Shown piece after piece: positions 1-13,130 of a stretch of 64,000 bases of DNA. Position numbers and translations under genes: made by a program. Origin of the DNA: Odiellus spinosus (taxonomy: Eukaryota; Arthropoda; Arachnida; Opiliones; Phalangiidae); the NCBI GenBank assembly GCA_963920705.1, contig OY987232.1:15253726-15317725 (forward strand). The letters are read 5' to 3'. Position 1 is the first letter of the stretch, and each line of letters opens with the position of its first letter. The notes under the pieces are model-generated. The model was not told the origin of the DNA. It was given only the letters and a program-made list of their open reading frames with translations, and ran no database searches.

Positions 1-826
1 TGTTAGAGGGCCCAGGTTATCTATCCCGCTAGTGCATTTGGAAAGGTTACAAAGTACTCAAAACTAGGAGTATTTCGCACTCGAGGGCAGCTTTCGCCAC
101 TATTCCCACAGTGAGTCAGCCAAAAAAGGTTTGACGTACAGGAAGGCATATATTAGGGATTTATAAAAGTTTACAACTCAATTTACAATTCCTCTTTCTT
201 GCCCGTTATTGCATTGGTTTCATGCAATATTCCATCAATGGTGTAAATGTCTAATTGTTAGCCACTTGTTTTCAGAACCAATTGTTGGGGTTTTTTACTC
301 CTAGGTTGGAATACATATAAGAATTGTTTTTTGTTACTTTTTAAACTCTCAGCAATTCAAAATTTATTCAACAGTCATTGTATTGACATTACTTAATTTA
401 TGCTAGTTCTCACCCCATAAGTCACGCACGCACCACTCAAGATTTACAATATATTATTCGGTCATCACTACTAAAAGGTCTAGACATACTAATTCACTTC
501 AGACAAACTTAATATGTCTCGTGAATTTCATTTATTCAAATAATTGGAAGACTGCCAAGGTTATAGTAAAAGAGAGTGGTTTCATAGATTTAAATAATTA
601 CAGAGGACTTTCACTACAGCATTGACTATCAAATATTTACAAGAAAATAATTTATACTAGAAAAACCGAGCTACATTTACTGCAATAATTATCCTATATG
701 AAAATATAATGAGACGGAGATGGGTAGGATATAATTGGTTGTAGATCTTTCAAAATATTAACAATATAGGAACTTTATTTTTGGGTATTGTGATAAAATA
801 AGTAATATGTATCGTCTGCAGTAGCT
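1..826. other. gene-free stretch
   Basis: AT-rich sequence on both strands. I see no convincing ORF, exon or complete repeat. Confidence 0.5.
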
Positions 827-963
827 CCCTTACCGAAAAAAGTTAGTCTGATCTGAAGAGGTCCTCAAGAACACTACAAAAGTCTTGGGGAAGTCTTCAA
901 GACTTCTTGACCTAATGAAAGACTTGCCCAAGGCCTCTTAAGAGTAACTTTCTTTGGTAAGGG
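827..963. repeat. MITE family B, copy 1
   Basis: A palindromic element bounded by CCCTTACCGAAAAAAGTTAG and its inverse. The interior is made of AAGTCTTGGGGAAGTC-type words. Related copies lie near 1960-2192, 6139-6324, 7619-7768 and 52344-52527. No coding capacity is visible, so it is probably a non-autonomous DNA transposon. Confidence 0.75.
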
Positions 964-1272
964 CTACTAGAAAGTAATAGCAACAAGAGTTGCGAAGCAC
1001 AATTAAAATTACAGCGAACCGGGGGGAGGGGGAGAGTAATAAGTAACGTTTAACCGCATTAAAAAGAGTACTATAAGCAAATGGGCTTGAACAGCTCTAG
1101 CTGCCCTCTACAGTTTCGGAGTTGGCTAAAGCAATGATGGATTAACAACTAGAGTAGCTGAAAATAAACCGACCAATAACCCCCAAATTTTCAATAAAAT
1201 AAGGGGCCAGAGCAATTAATAAACAGGTTTTTGACCCGTGGATTTGTGCTATTTTCAAGTCTGATATCCTAA

Positions 1273-1540
1273 AGCCCCGTTTTCAAATAAGATTTTTCAA
1301 GCTTTTGCTTTCGCTTTTTTTATCGATTGCTGCCGAGCTTCGAATGCAAAGAAAATTAAATATCAAACTCATTTAGATATCCGCTTCTCCGGGTAAAAAA
1401 AAGCTCGTTGAAAAGGAAAGCCGAGATTCGAATCTTATTTGAAAACAACGAAAAGTTTAAGTCGAGGTTTATTAAGCTTTTTTTAAAGAAAAAGGTGGAT
1501 TTTTATCGCAAAAAATCTCTTTTGAAAACGGGGCTTAAGC
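1273..1540. repeat. MITE family D (AAGCCCCGTTTTC ends)
   Basis: Starts AAGCCCCGTTTTCAAATAAG and ends with the inverse GAAAACGGGGCTT. It holds internal inverted words such as GATTCGAATCTTATTTGAAA. A possibly related pair of ends lies at 36340-36515. No ORF. Confidence 0.6.
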
Positions 1541-1599
1541 CTTCTGCTGTTGTGAAGTGTTAAGCAGACTGTACCAAAATCTTCTAGGGGAGTTGCCAA

Positions 1600-1624
1600 C
1601 TTTTTTTTTTTTTTTTTTTTTTTT
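1600..1624. repeat. poly-T tract
   Basis: An uninterrupted run of about 25 T. It may be a retroposon tail or simple slippage; no retroposon body was recognised. Confidence 0.7.
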
Positions 1625-1959
1625 CAGAATCTTCCTTCAAATGTTTGTTATTTCCACAGGATAGCCTTGGATTTAATTTTTTGACTTTGTTAAATTGTTT
1701 TATTTTGATTATCCAAGTATATTTTTCAAGATTAACAACCATTATTTTGATCATTAAAAGCACAATATGCAGTTACACGCATGATTTGAGCACCTAATTC
1801 TGTATAATGAAAATTATTATCTGCCTGAATAAATGTGCTATTGAATGTATTAAAATCAACGCAAAAACATTTTATGGAATCAGCTTTGCTATTAAAAAGA
1901 TAGTTAAATTTTATTTTGGTGGTCTTGTTATGCGCTTCAGTTTGAAAACTTTAGTTTAA

Positions 1960-2192
1960 ACACCAAAAAAAGTTAGTCTTAAGAGGTCTTGGGGAAGTCT
2001 TTCAGGTGTCTTATGTAGTCTTAAGAGGTCTTGGGGAAGTCTTTAGGGTGTCTTATGTAGTCTTAAGAGCTCTTGGGGAAGTCTTCCATTACGTCAAGAA
2101 GTCTTGGGGAGGTCTTAAAGACTTCCCCAAGACTTTTGTACGTTCTTGAAGACCTCTTCAGATCAGACTAACTTTTTTCCGTAAGGGAAAAG
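1960..2192. repeat. MITE family B, copy 2
   Basis: Begins CCAAAAAAAGTTAGTCTTAA and ends AGACTAACTTTTTTCCGTAA. The interior holds about three tandem GTCTTAAGAGGTCTTGGGGA words, so this copy is longer than the others because the internal word multiplied. Confidence 0.7.
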
Positions 2193-3720
2193 GGCATTGG
2201 AGTCCCTTATTTTTTGGACTAATGTTAGTTTTATGAGGTAAGATTAACTATTAGAGCTAGCTAGCCCTCATTGCCAAAGGGAAAAGGTGGATTAACATGG
2301 AACCCCCCCTAACGATTTTGAGAAAATTTCGCACAAACGATCTATATACCAAGGAAGACCCGTGCAAAGTTTTGGACAACTTTAAAGTGTCACTTAAGAG
2401 GTATATTCAAGTACTTTTCACATCTACCATGTATTTTCAATGGGAAATTGGCACCATTGACTTATCTAGACTGATACCAGAAATTGAGATGTAACTGTCA
2501 AGCGAGAAACCTCCAACCCAGGCCTTCTATTCCTTTTCTTTCTACCCTCTCTATGTTACCACATCCCTTTTACTATCATACATAACAAAATTACGTAACT
2601 TATGATACCATACAATAAGATTTGACAGCTTGTACATAATCTATCTTATTTGTGATAAATCAAAGAATTTAGAATTTAACGCTAGCTAGCGTACTCTAAA
2701 TTTGACCTTAGAAGTGAATCTTGTAATACTGCGAAACCAAAAAATATATATTGTGCCAAAACCATTACATTTTGAACCCGGAAATAAAATATTTGATAAT
2801 ATAATTAAATTAACGTACGAGAGTGCTACTTCATGGTTGATAAAAACAGTTCATTAAATAAACGTTTCTGAAGAGCTTTCAGACATTCTCACCCTTTCAA
2901 TACATTTAGTATTTATGAAAATACATAATTTTCTAGGTATTGCTGTCTGTCTGTCAGCGTGGAACGCAAAAATAAACACGCAAATGATACTGATATGCAT
3001 CATAAATAATATAAACCATCATATTTGTTATTATTTTTCAAAAACTCCGTCATTTTTGATTTATAAACTTTTTCTGAATCATGAAGTAACAGTCTCGTTA
3101 ATTTACTTAATAATACTATAAATTTTAACCACCATGGTTAATATTGTGTAAAATGTTTGATATGTCAATCTTTATACGTGATGTATAATAAATTAAAATT
3201 GGCAAATGGTAAAACATTTAACCTAATCGTACGGAATTAATTTCTACAAGCTAACGATCTATTCTTAGAAAAATTATTCTCCCACAACGTCTATTTTAAG
3301 GTTTAAGTATCCAACCAAGCGTGAATAAGTATATGTCAATGTCTTCCTATAAAAATATAATACCCTTTTCGCAAGCAATGAAAAAGAAGAGAAGGTCATA
3401 ATAAGCCAATATTTTCAATTTACATCAGCTGTTTTGACTTATAATATCATAAGTATAGTAGATAAACATAAGTAGGACATAAAACATATTTCCACATTAA
3501 GGAATGAATGTGTAGAACCTTTTTTACAATATCAATCATTTAATTTATTATGCCATGGACTGCACAATAGATGGATGACACGGGGCACATGGGACTGAAG
3601 CTTTTCGTTGGATAAAGGTTTATTACCATACTTACAATTTAATTTTGGTAATTACCAAAATAAACCCAAAAAATTATAGGAAAATAGGATATTATAGGAA
3701 TAGCGTTTTCAGACAGATAG
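2193..3720. other. gene-free stretch
   Basis: AT-rich sequence. The small ORFs (about 65 codons) show no family motif, no splice context and no codon bias, so I do not call them. Confidence 0.5.
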
Positions 3721-3721
3721 G

Positions 3722-4375
3722 AAAAAGTTAAAACTACTCCAGAACTATAGGAAAATCTAAAAATGACTTCAGAAACTATAGGAAAATGTAAAAATGACTT
3801 CAGAAACTATAGGAAAATGTAAAAGTGACTTCAGAAAAAATAGGAAAATGTAAAAGTGACTTCGGAAACTATAGGAAAATGTAAAAATGACTTCAGAAAC
3901 TATAGTAAAATGTAAAAATGACTTCAGAAACTAGTAAAATGTAAAAATGACTTCAGAAACTAGTAAAATGTAAAAATGACTTCAGAAACAATAGTAAAAT
4001 GTAAAAATGACTTCAGAAACAATAGTAAAATGTAAAAATGACTTCAGAAACAATAGTAAAATGTAAAAATGACTTCAGAAACTATAGTAAAATGTAAAAA
4101 TGACTTCAGAAACTATAGTAAAATGTAAAAATGACTTCAGAAACTATAGTAAAATGTAAAAATGACTTCAGAAACTATAGTAAAATGTAAAAATGACTTC
4201 AGAAACTATAGTAAAATGTAAAAATGACTTCAGAAACTATAGTAAAATGTAAAAATGACTTCAGAAACTATAGTAAAATGTAAAAATGACTTCAGACACT
4301 ATAGTAAAATGTAAAAATGACTTCAGACACTATAGTAAAATGTAAAAATGACTTCAGAAACTAGAAAAATTAAAA
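3722..4375 (+). repeat. 31-bp minisatellite
   Basis: About 20 tandem units of 31 bp built on CTATAGTAAAATGTAAAAAT plus GACTTCAGAAA. Units are most alike in the centre (4080-4330) and degenerate at both ends. Variants such as AGGAAAATG, CTAGTAAAATG and CAATAGTAAAATG occur in blocks, which suggests slippage or unequal exchange. There are no unique spacers, so it is not CRISPR-like. Confidence 0.9.
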
Positions 4376-4680
4376 AATGAATTCATAAACTACAGGAAAA
4401 TGTAAAAATTACTGAAACCTTAGGAAACTGTAGAATGACTGAAACTACAGGAATATGTAAAAATGACAGACTATAGAAAAATGTAAAAACTACGCAAGTT
4501 ATAGAGAGAAAGTATACTGAAACAGGAAAATGTAAAAATTAGTGAAATTGTAATTTAAACAACTATATTGCTAATTAGAGATTTACAGTGAAGATTATAT
4601 TTTTCTGGAATAATTAACCATAATATCTGCCCTTTTTTTACTCAATATTTCTCAGGATACGATTAAAAAACTTCTATAAC

Positions 4681-6137
4681 CCTCTTGTACATAACACGGC
4701 TCGGCTCATTATTTTATTCCTTGTTATTAGTTTTCTTCGCAGAAAAACTAAAACTTATGAATTTTAACGTCTACATTATTACATATTATCCTAGTAATGG
4801 ATGGATGCTAGCACTCAAGCAAATTACTAGGAAGCGTTCTTCTTAAATAAATACATAATTGTTTCTAATACAACACAACAAACAGTCAAGAAATTTGGTA
4901 AATTGACGTCATTATAAATGACGAAGACAAAACATAGGAATTTTTATCGGAAGGAACAGATTAAAGTTAAAACAATTTAAGATTTTTCCTTAATAATCAG
5001 TAAATATTAAAACATTTCAAGCTTGCCAAGAAATTCATTAAAACACGTTTGTATTCATAATTTAATTCAGTGGTACCCAACCTTTTAGAGTCTGCGGACC
5101 AATAAAAAACAACTGGTCTCAATACGGATCACGTCAACTTTTAGTAATTAGAAAATATTTAATTAATTTTTTTTTAGAGACGGCATACTGAAAAACAAAA
5201 ACATTGCCTTATAGTACAATTGCCAATAAAAAAATATTATAACCTTGACTTTGAGTCTACAGGTGTGGAAAAAGATAGGAGCGAATGTGATGTTAACAAA
5301 CAAAAAGCTACGAAAATACCAATTTCAAGGCCTTAGCTCTTATTGAATACACTTATACTCTCTGTACCGTAATAAACGCCTGGATTAATACGAGTAAATT
5401 CAAGGAGTCCTAGAAGACAATTGAACAGATAAAATTTGAACTTGGAACTATGATTCAGGCAGGTCATCAAGGGCCACTTGCATTGAACAATAGGGAAAGC
5501 TATTAAAACTTAAAATTTTATCGTTAGTTACGATCGGTTAAAAGTTTTAAAACATTTCATCCAAAACCAACAAAATCATAAAACTTGGCTGAAGTATTTC
5601 TGACATTTGCAACATTCATGTTTTATGAAAATAGTGATAACTTTAGCAGGAGAAAATTGTAGCTTTGAGGGGGAGGTTAAATGACGTGATTCGTAGTGAA
5701 TCTAACTGATTTTTATTGGTCCGTAGTCTTTAAAAGTTTGGGTACCACTGAGTTAAAACGTGTTTTAATGAATTTCTTGGCAAGCTTGAAATCTGTTTAT
5801 TAAGGAAAAGCCTTAAATTATTTGTTTAAATTATTAAATTTAATCTGTAACTCGTCTTAACTGTTCCTTCCGATAAAAATTACTATATTTTGTTTTCCTC
5901 ATTTATAATGACGTCAATTTATCAAATTTGTTGATTGTTGTGTTAGAAATAATTATGTATTAAGAAGAAAGCTTCCTAGTAATTTGGCTGAGTGCTAGCA
6001 TCCATCCATTAGTAGGATAATTCCTTTTTCATTATGTAATAATGTAGACGTTAAAATGATAAGTTTTAATAGTTATTCTGTGAAGAAAACTAATTACGAG
6101 GAATAAAATAAAATGAGCCGTGTTATGTACGAGCAGG
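4681..6137. mobile_element. fold-back element with long inverted arms
   Basis: Arms at 4681-5067 and 5751-6137 (387 bp each) are near-perfect inverse copies. Matching words are CATAACACGGCTC/GAGCCGTGTTATG, GGATGGATGCTAGCACTC/GAGTGCTAGCATCCATCC and CTTGCCAAGAAATTCATTAA with its inverse. The centre is a separate hAT-like element. No transposase ORF is present. Confidence 0.8.
5068..5750. mobile_element. non-autonomous hAT-like element nested in the fold-back
   Basis: Ends are CAGTGGTACCCAACCTTTTA and the inverse TAAAAGTTTGGGTACCACTG, followed inward by GCGGACCAATAAAA and TTTTATTGGTCCG. The CAGTGGT-CCCAACC end with a nearby GCGGACC is typical of hAT MITEs (family knowledge). No ORF. I could not identify a clean 8-bp target duplication. 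Confidence 0.65.
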
Positions 6138-6138
6138 G

Positions 6139-6324
6139 TTCCCTTACGTAAAAAAGTTAGTCTGATTTGAAGAGGTCTTCAAGAACACTACAAAAGTCTT
6201 GTAGAAGTCTTTAAGACTTCCCCAAGACTAATTGACATAATGGAAGACTTACCCAAGACCTCTTAAGACTACATAAGACACCTGAAAGCCATCCCCAAGA
6301 CATTTTAAAACTAACTTTTTTTTG
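6139..6324. repeat. MITE family B, copy 3
   Basis: CCCTTACGTAAAAAAGTTAG at the left end and CTAACTTTTTTTTG at the right, with AGACTTCCCCAAGACT inside. It abuts the right arm of the fold-back element. Confidence 0.7.
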
Positions 6325-7618
6325 TATTTGTAACAAAGATTATCATAGTGCATTTAGTTTTGCATGTATTTTAGCGTTCCTTATCGACAGACGTACCTAT
6401 AGAGTTATATAGATTAGATAATCTAAATTTAAATTCGCTTTCCTAAACCATAAAATTAATGGTGTGTCTATTTGAACCTGGGCAGAAATTCACATTCCAC
6501 AGTAGGCCGTGAATTAGAATCCAGAAAGAAAAAAAAAAATGGATATGATGAAATTTGTTGCACATTTTTAAAAAAAATGTGCAACTACGACTAAAATCGC
6601 TATCAGCAAGGACCAGTTTTACGTCATAGCCCATCACTTAAAAATATCGAAAAGTTTTATAACCCGCTAGAGTGTCTCGAATCAGAATCTGCCAGTAGAT
6701 TCACCTAAGCCTTTTTTGATAGTATTAAGCTACAGTTTATTGTATACTTTCATGGAAGTGATTGGTACATTATATTCTAGTAATATTTGGATATTCAATG
6801 CGTAGAAGGCTAATATAAGAATGAATCACCGTCTCATTACTGATAAAACAATCCCCTTCAGCTAAACCAGTTAATTTTATCCTAATATTTCCTTGTATAA
6901 ATTGTAAAAGAGCTGCCAGCGTCTCTAGCAAACTAACACTCACCAAGAATGTGAAAACTCTTTTCCTCGTGAAGATTAAGGCCTATATTTTGATATATCA
7001 ATGGTAAAGTTAGAGGAAATGCAATATATATGCGATAAATATAAAGTTCCTTAAAGAACCACCATCATTAGAAATGAATTTTCTTTTGTTTTTAAGTTGT
7101 AAAAAAATAATCGTTTCTCTATTAAATGATATATAATTTATAAAAAACAGATCCACGCTTAATTAAATTAAAAATTTAATTTGGCTCGCCTGCTTACAGC
7201 GCCAAAGGTGGATAGCGGACAACCCAAGAACTACTGAATTTGAAAATATGACAAATTATTCGAGCTCCGTGTACGTAACATACCTATCATCCCATACAAG
7301 TAAAACTTTATTTAGTGATCAATTTCTTTAAAATATCTTTCTTTAGGAAAATATACGAGATAACTCACAAATCATGAGTCTGTAAAAGGTTATAGCATTT
7401 TAGTTTTACTAGCGCCGTAAAATTTTGAATTTTTACATCCGCGAGATATAGATGGCGTTGGAAGAAGGTGGAGAAATTTGTATTTCTTGAGTTTATAGTG
7501 ATGGGGCGCAGCCATATCATCAAGGGGTGGCATTTAAAGTTTGGGAATTAATTGTAACGCTTAATTAACCATAATATTTTTATGAGATTTTTTTCAGCGA
7601 GGCTTCTTCGCACATACT
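6325..7618. other. gene-free stretch with a family L fragment
   Basis: No supported gene. Part of family L (CGTCATAGCCCATCACTTAA, and AGTATTAAGCTACAG) is recognisable around 6590-6770. The rest is AT-rich sequence without structure I can name. Confidence 0.45.
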
Positions 7619-7768
7619 CCCCTTACTGAAAAAAGTTAGTCTGATCTGAAGAGGTCCTCAAGAACACGGCAAAGGTCTTAGGGAAGTCTGTAAAACTTCC
7701 CAAGACCTCATAAGACTACGTAAGACACCCGAAAGACTTCCCCAAGACCTCTTAAGACTAACTTTTTT
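7619..7768. repeat. MITE family B, copy 4
   Basis: CCCTTACTGAAAAAAGTTAG to AGACTAACTTTTTTTGGTAA, palindromic, with the same AAGACTTCCCCAAGACC interior as the other copies. Confidence 0.75.
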
Positions 7769-8761
7769 TGGTAAGGGTCAAGACATTGTTTATTGACCAA
7801 AAAAAAAACCCCATGACAGTGGTCCTTTAAACTAGTCAAATAAAAGTTAGTTTCTTAAGGAATTTTTTTTCTTGAAATCAAATTAATGAAATTTAGTTGT
7901 TTATATTTGTTAATGTTTCCTTAAAAGGGAAACTTGGAGCTAAAATGGAACTGCTTTTATATTTTTTTTCGTAATCGCCTTGCCAAAAAGCGTATTAGAG
8001 ATTATATCAGAACTTTTAGGCTTGTTTTGGTGTTAAAATTCATTTCAGAAGTTTGTTAAAATTTGAAAAAAGTAAATTTAAATTTGGACCAATCATTATT
8101 TCAGCATTTGACAGTACTTGTGATGTCGTAACATTAAAGATTAGGTCGACGATGAAGGTTATGGGTATCAAATGCCGGCCTATTCTTTAATGCTAGGACA
8201 TTACAATCGCTGTTGAAGGCTGCAATATGACTGGTCCAATTTATATTAATTTCTAAAGTTACGTCCCATTAATTCCTAAGGTTGAAGGAGTTTTTGTTTT
8301 GCGAGGCTTATTGATGATTGCTTATGATGAAAAAGGCCAGATTCATTGAAAATTTTGGAAAACAAACTGTTCTGAACCCGGCCTGAAAGCCAAAAATCAT
8401 TACCCGCACACCCCTTGTTAAGAGCACCATTTCAGTGCTATCATTTTATTTTTGTTGAGGTAATGAATTTTTTTTGCTATAACAAGGTTTTATTGTAATT
8501 CTACACCTATTTGTACCGAGAGCGCGTGATAAGAACTTTAAATAAGGTGATTATTAGATAACGTTAAGAAACCCTCGACACCAATAATCTCGATCAAATT
8601 CCAGCAAGGTAATTACTATTTTTCTGTTGATTAGATTAAAAATTAATTTCATTTGAAAACCGAATACTTACTAAGTCAAAGTACAGATAACAAAGCACCT
8701 TGCACTAGAAACTCAGAGCTAAAAAACATTCAACCTCTTGACACCTACAGAATTGTGTAAT
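7769..8761. other. gene-free stretch
   Basis: No ORF with family features on either strand. Two words here (AAAGGGAAACTTGGAGCTAA at 7925, and the TTAATGCTAGGACATTAC area at 8190) recur loosely near 40110-40285, so it probably contains an old dispersed repeat. Confidence 0.4.
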
Positions 8762-9012
8762 TTAAAAAAATTTAAAATAACGAGGCACATACTTCGTGGA
8801 ATAGATTTTATTCCTTGTGAGCTTTCGGACCGTGGGCCTTTTCAAGCCCTTAATCTATATTGACTTTATATTGATATTATAGATTGTTAGGTGCTTGAAA
8901 AGTGGCCATGATCAGAAAGCTCGCAAGGTTTTAAAACATTTAAAGATTTTTAACTAATAAAAAATAAAATCTATTCCACTAAGTATCCGCCTCGTTATTT
9001 TAAATTTGTTAC
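8762..9012. repeat. palindromic MITE family M
   Basis: Left end reads AAAATAACGAGGC...TTCGTGGAATAGATTTTATT. Right end reads AATAAAATCTATTCCACTAA...GCCTCGTTATTTTAA. GAGCTTTCGGACC and its degenerate inverse face each other inside. No ORF. Confidence 0.65.
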
Positions 9013-11873
9013 CTACATAATTAATAAAATAATTCAACTCGTAATAAGGATTATCGAACTCTTGCACCATCCTGAATCCACTTTTGACAGGGTTGATATT
9101 CTTAAGTTCGCCTAAAACTTACACGAAAATACACGCAACTACCGTTACTTTGATAAAGGTAATTAAGCAATAAATGAAAAACAAAGCTTCCAGAAATTTA
9201 AAATCAAAATTAGTTCGATAAAAAAGTTGCAAAACTGACATGGGAACGTTGATCTTAGATGAAGAAATAACCGAACGGGATTTGATGCGACATAATAAAG
9301 AACTTTGATATAACTTGGGTTATGAAATGATATTAACATATTGTAGATTAATGAAACTAGTTATAAATATTTCTTCACCTACACGATACCCACAATTAAA
9401 TAATAACAAACATTTCTTCACCTACACGATACCCACAATTAAATAATAGCATAAGTAGGTTAAGACCTCGGTGTAGCTCGTAAAGAACTATAAAATGCGT
9501 AATATATAAAGGGAAATGTCAATTTCTGCCCGAGTACAAAAAGGCACACCATTATTTTTATAATATAATGTATATAATTCTCTAGATACATCTGAGAATA
9601 CGAACGCTAAAATATACATGCAAAATTAGATGCACTAGGATAAACTTTGTTACAAACTCTGGTTGAATTTGAGTTTCTATTTCCAAACACTCGGGGAGTA
9701 CTTGTCGGATTAGGTTTGATTTGGTTAAAAACTTGACCTCAAAAATTTTGTATAAAAGACTATGGTAGGATTTTAACTAAAATTGAAACTTTACAAATTA
9801 TTTGTTTAGATTTGCAACAGTTTTAAAATTATTTAACAATTATATTTGAACTTCCCGTGGCTGAATCCATCAGAAACCACTGTCTTTTGTACAGAGTTTC
9901 AATTGTAATTTTTTCGTGCGGTTAAGCGTATTATCAAGAGACTCATGAGATTTATTCCAAGCATTGATTAAGCCTATAACGCAAGGCCTTATTCAATTAT
10001 TGTACTTTCCAAGATTAGAGACACGTTCCTTTTTGAAGTGTTTAACTCATAGTACGAGTATAATTTCAGTACATAATTATACCACATACCAAGTAACCCA
10101 TTATTATTTAAAAAAACTGTCATTTGTTTTCATTTTTGACGGGTAATAATATTTAAAACTAATATATTAGTTTGAAATCATAATAATTTAGATAATGATA
10201 ATGAGCAATGTATGCAGCGTCATTTGAATAGTAAATTGTTTTACGATGTTCCAATCAGTTATGACTGAGTGTGTAATGAAGTTTTTGCTAAGAGCTTATA
10301 AAGTTAAAGAGTGACCTCTTATGTTATTCTTAGGGATAGTTTAGAAGAATCTGTAGGCTATGGTAAGAGCTAGCTTATTGTTGTGTAGTAAAAAGAATAT
10401 TAATATTCTTATGTCATGTTGCCACAGATGCGTTACCTAAGCGCTTAAATCTAGTTGATGGTTATGGTTTAAGATTTATCATTATTATTTGTTTAGATAT
10501 CTGCTTCCACATATTTTTAATGTCTTTGTTCTAAACCTTAAACTTATACCCTAGTATATAATATACCTAGTTTATTACTGATTTGAACTTTTTAACTTTT
10601 GATCGCAAAATACATACCACAACTTTAGGACTCGTCCAATACTCCGGTTTTTCTTCCAGCATTTTGACAAATTCAAGGATTTATTTTGTCTATCATGAAC
10701 AAAAGCCCTTACAAGCGAGCACAACAACAACCAGCCCGGAAAAAAAAGTTTGAACGATTTACTTATTCACCAGAGCCAAACTAACAAAAACAAGCGATGT
10801 CAATAACTGGCAATTTCGCATTGAGAATTTCGAATGAGTTGGTTTGAACTAGAAAATAGGGGCATAGAAAGGGGGGGCGCCAACCACAAACTAGGAGCCG
10901 ATGGGGGAGAGAGCTACTGAAGGGGAATTTCTCAAGGAAATAGATGCGAGAATATTGAATTTCTCAAGGTCAACAGACTAAGAGAGTTAACTAAAATCTT
11001 GTTTATAATACCAGGCTTGGCCGCGGAAAATATATATTTACTATAAATTATCAAGGTTATTTAAGAACATTGGGCGGAGTTACTACATAAAAAAGGGGTG
11101 TGACAAAACAAACCAGGAGCCCGGCTCCAGGCTGAAGAGACAGGTTAAGCTGTATCTGACCAGAACTATAGTTTCCATCGGCTTCTGATCTGACGTACTC
11201 ATAAATCCATGTGACTGTGTTCGGAACCAGGCTTGAATTTCTAGAGTTAAAGGTTAATTTAGTGTCGTGTTACAATTAAATACACCCTTTATTATCGGGG
11301 CTGAAGATTAATTTTAATACGATGTTGTAACTATTCGAAATCCATTTTTCGATCGAAAACTGCAAGTTTTTATATTCCTTACAACTAGGGGCTCCAGCAC
11401 ACCCATGAGAAAAGGACAATTACCTTATTGAGGTTAAACCCGCAATGGAACAAATTCGTAAGAGAATTCGTAATTTAATATTTTTGAAATTATTGTTAAT
11501 TCTTTGTGGCTGCTTCGAGTTCCCTCCGGAATCCATTGATGCAATGAATTTGGGATTAGAAATCCAGTTGACGATCGAAAACTGGAGATTCCCTGTTTAG
11601 TTTGACCAGGGGACAGCATGAATTCGATTGTGGAGCTCTATACCATTGATGGGCTCATGGCGCCCATCATGATTGGACAGTCAACGAATTAATCTGCTGG
11701 CTGGAAGAGCAGGTTTTCGTGCATTTACTAGCCTTCGAACACCAGCGCTCCAAATGTTGATCTCTTACGTGTTCCTTGTACTACACGCTACACCCCTCAT
11801 TCCAGTCCTGTAGGGCTTACGTCTCAAACTTCATGTATAATTTACAATTTAAAAAATAATGTAAAGTAGGGAG
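9013..11873. other. gene-free stretch
   Basis: Mostly AT-rich sequence. A 43-bp direct duplication (TTTCTTCACCTACACGATAC) lies at 9368-9447. I see no exon with both splice sites and family motifs. Confidence 0.45.
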
Positions 11874-11963
11874 TTTTGAAGAATAGGTCCCGGTGCCAAG
11901 GCTTAGCATAATAATACGAGAGCTAACCTAACCTAACCTATCCTACCGGGACCTATTCTTCAA
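11874..11963. repeat. short hairpin element with AACCT repeats
   Basis: TTGAAGAATAGGTCCCGGT is matched by the inverse ACCGGGACCTATTCTTCAA. The loop side carries CTAACCTAACCTAACCTA, the arthropod telomere-like AACCT motif. It is too short to be a telomere array. Confidence 0.6.
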
Positions 11964-12059
11964 TTTGGCCGTAAAGGATAGTAGAAATATTAAATTTAAA
12001 GTACAAAATTGAACCAAAATTCTACTTGGCAATTCGAAAAATTTATTTTTTTAATTTTG

Positions 12060-12205
12060 CAGTCGTCAGTCCCTCTCTACAATCTACTCTAGTTGCCTGC
12101 ATGACTTTTTGACTAGGAGAGTGGAACGAAACACAAGGTGAGGAAGAACTAGGGTTTATTCATTTTGAAACTGCGCTCGAAGACCCCCAATCTTTTAAAG
12201 AAAAG
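12060..12205 (+). promoter_or_regulatory. leader exon and promoter region of zinc-finger gene 1
   Basis: Paralogous to the stretches at 45991-46136 (+) and 60439-60560 (-). All three share a TACAATCCACTC-type word, then an AGGAGTGT-type word, and an exon end of AAAAGGTAAG type. Here the donor is GAAAAG|GTAAGC at 12205. The matching acceptor lies at 13409, 19 nt before the zinc-finger ATG. I infer a shared promoter plus 5' non-coding exon. The transcription start itself is not visible. Confidence 0.65.
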
Positions 12206-12911
12206 GTAAGCAATGCGTGATAATGATGCATGTGTGTTATTATTACATTTGAATCGTGGCGTTAGGGGTCATAATAGTTTACAAAAAAAACAGTATGTTA
12301 AAACAAAGATGGAAATCGGGTTGTTATAAAGAGACCAATGACGACTATAAAAATACTTTCATTTTTAGACTCAAAAGTACTCATAAATTATCGTCTGCTT
12401 ATTAGAGAATTTTCTTGATGCATTGTAACTTCTTATCGAAGCAGAGCAGACGAAAATAACAAGTCACTGGACATTGTCCAATAAATTTCTCCCAATATAT
12501 GATAATTATAAATATTTTTTTTTAAATAATTATTGCCTGTTTAGCAGGGAAAAGGGTTTTACTTCCACAGTGCATAGTTTTCAGTAAAGGGGCAAAAGAA
12601 AATTCCACCCCTCTTACCCAGCTTTGCTTTCATTCCCCAGGTTGCCAGGAACTTGTGAGTGCAGTTCAGAAGAGATCAGTTTCAAAACTCTTGCCTTTCC
12701 CTCTGCACTCACAAGTGGTTGGCAACATGGGGGAACGGCACTTACCCCTTTTAGTGAAAACTATGTATAGAGGTGGCAATTTAAATATTTTGGAGGGGCA
12801 ATCTAAATGTTTTGGATGGGCAAGATCAACATTGGAGGGGCAATTCCCCCTGTGTCCCCATAGTATTACACCCCTGCACGTAATCTCTGAGAACCAATAG
12901 ATGATAAAATA

Positions 12912-13130
12912 AATTCTGACTACGTCCCAACCTTGAAAAAAGGCAACATCTTCCATAGAAACGGGTTTTATTTAACGTCTCTTTTTGTTAGTTTTAAGGT
13001 TGGAAAAGTATAGAAAATCCTATACTTTGAACCAACCTTGAAAAAACGCAACATCTTCAATACAAACGGGTGCTTTTTAACGGGTATTTTATCCGTTTCC
13101 AAGATTATTTTATAGAAAGGCCTATTAGAA
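12912..13130. repeat. dispersed repeat family C, copy 1
   Basis: Contains CCAACCTTGAAAAAA, AAGTATAGAAAATCCTATAC and AATACAAACGGGTGCTTTTT. All recur at 21819-22026 in the same order. It sits in the 5' intron of zinc-finger gene 1. Confidence 0.75.

Noticed and set aside
12655-12956. Opposed 81- and 96-codon ORFs upstream of zinc-finger gene 1
   Set aside because: They lie in the 5' intron and overlap an imperfect hairpin and repeat family C; no domain or splice support.
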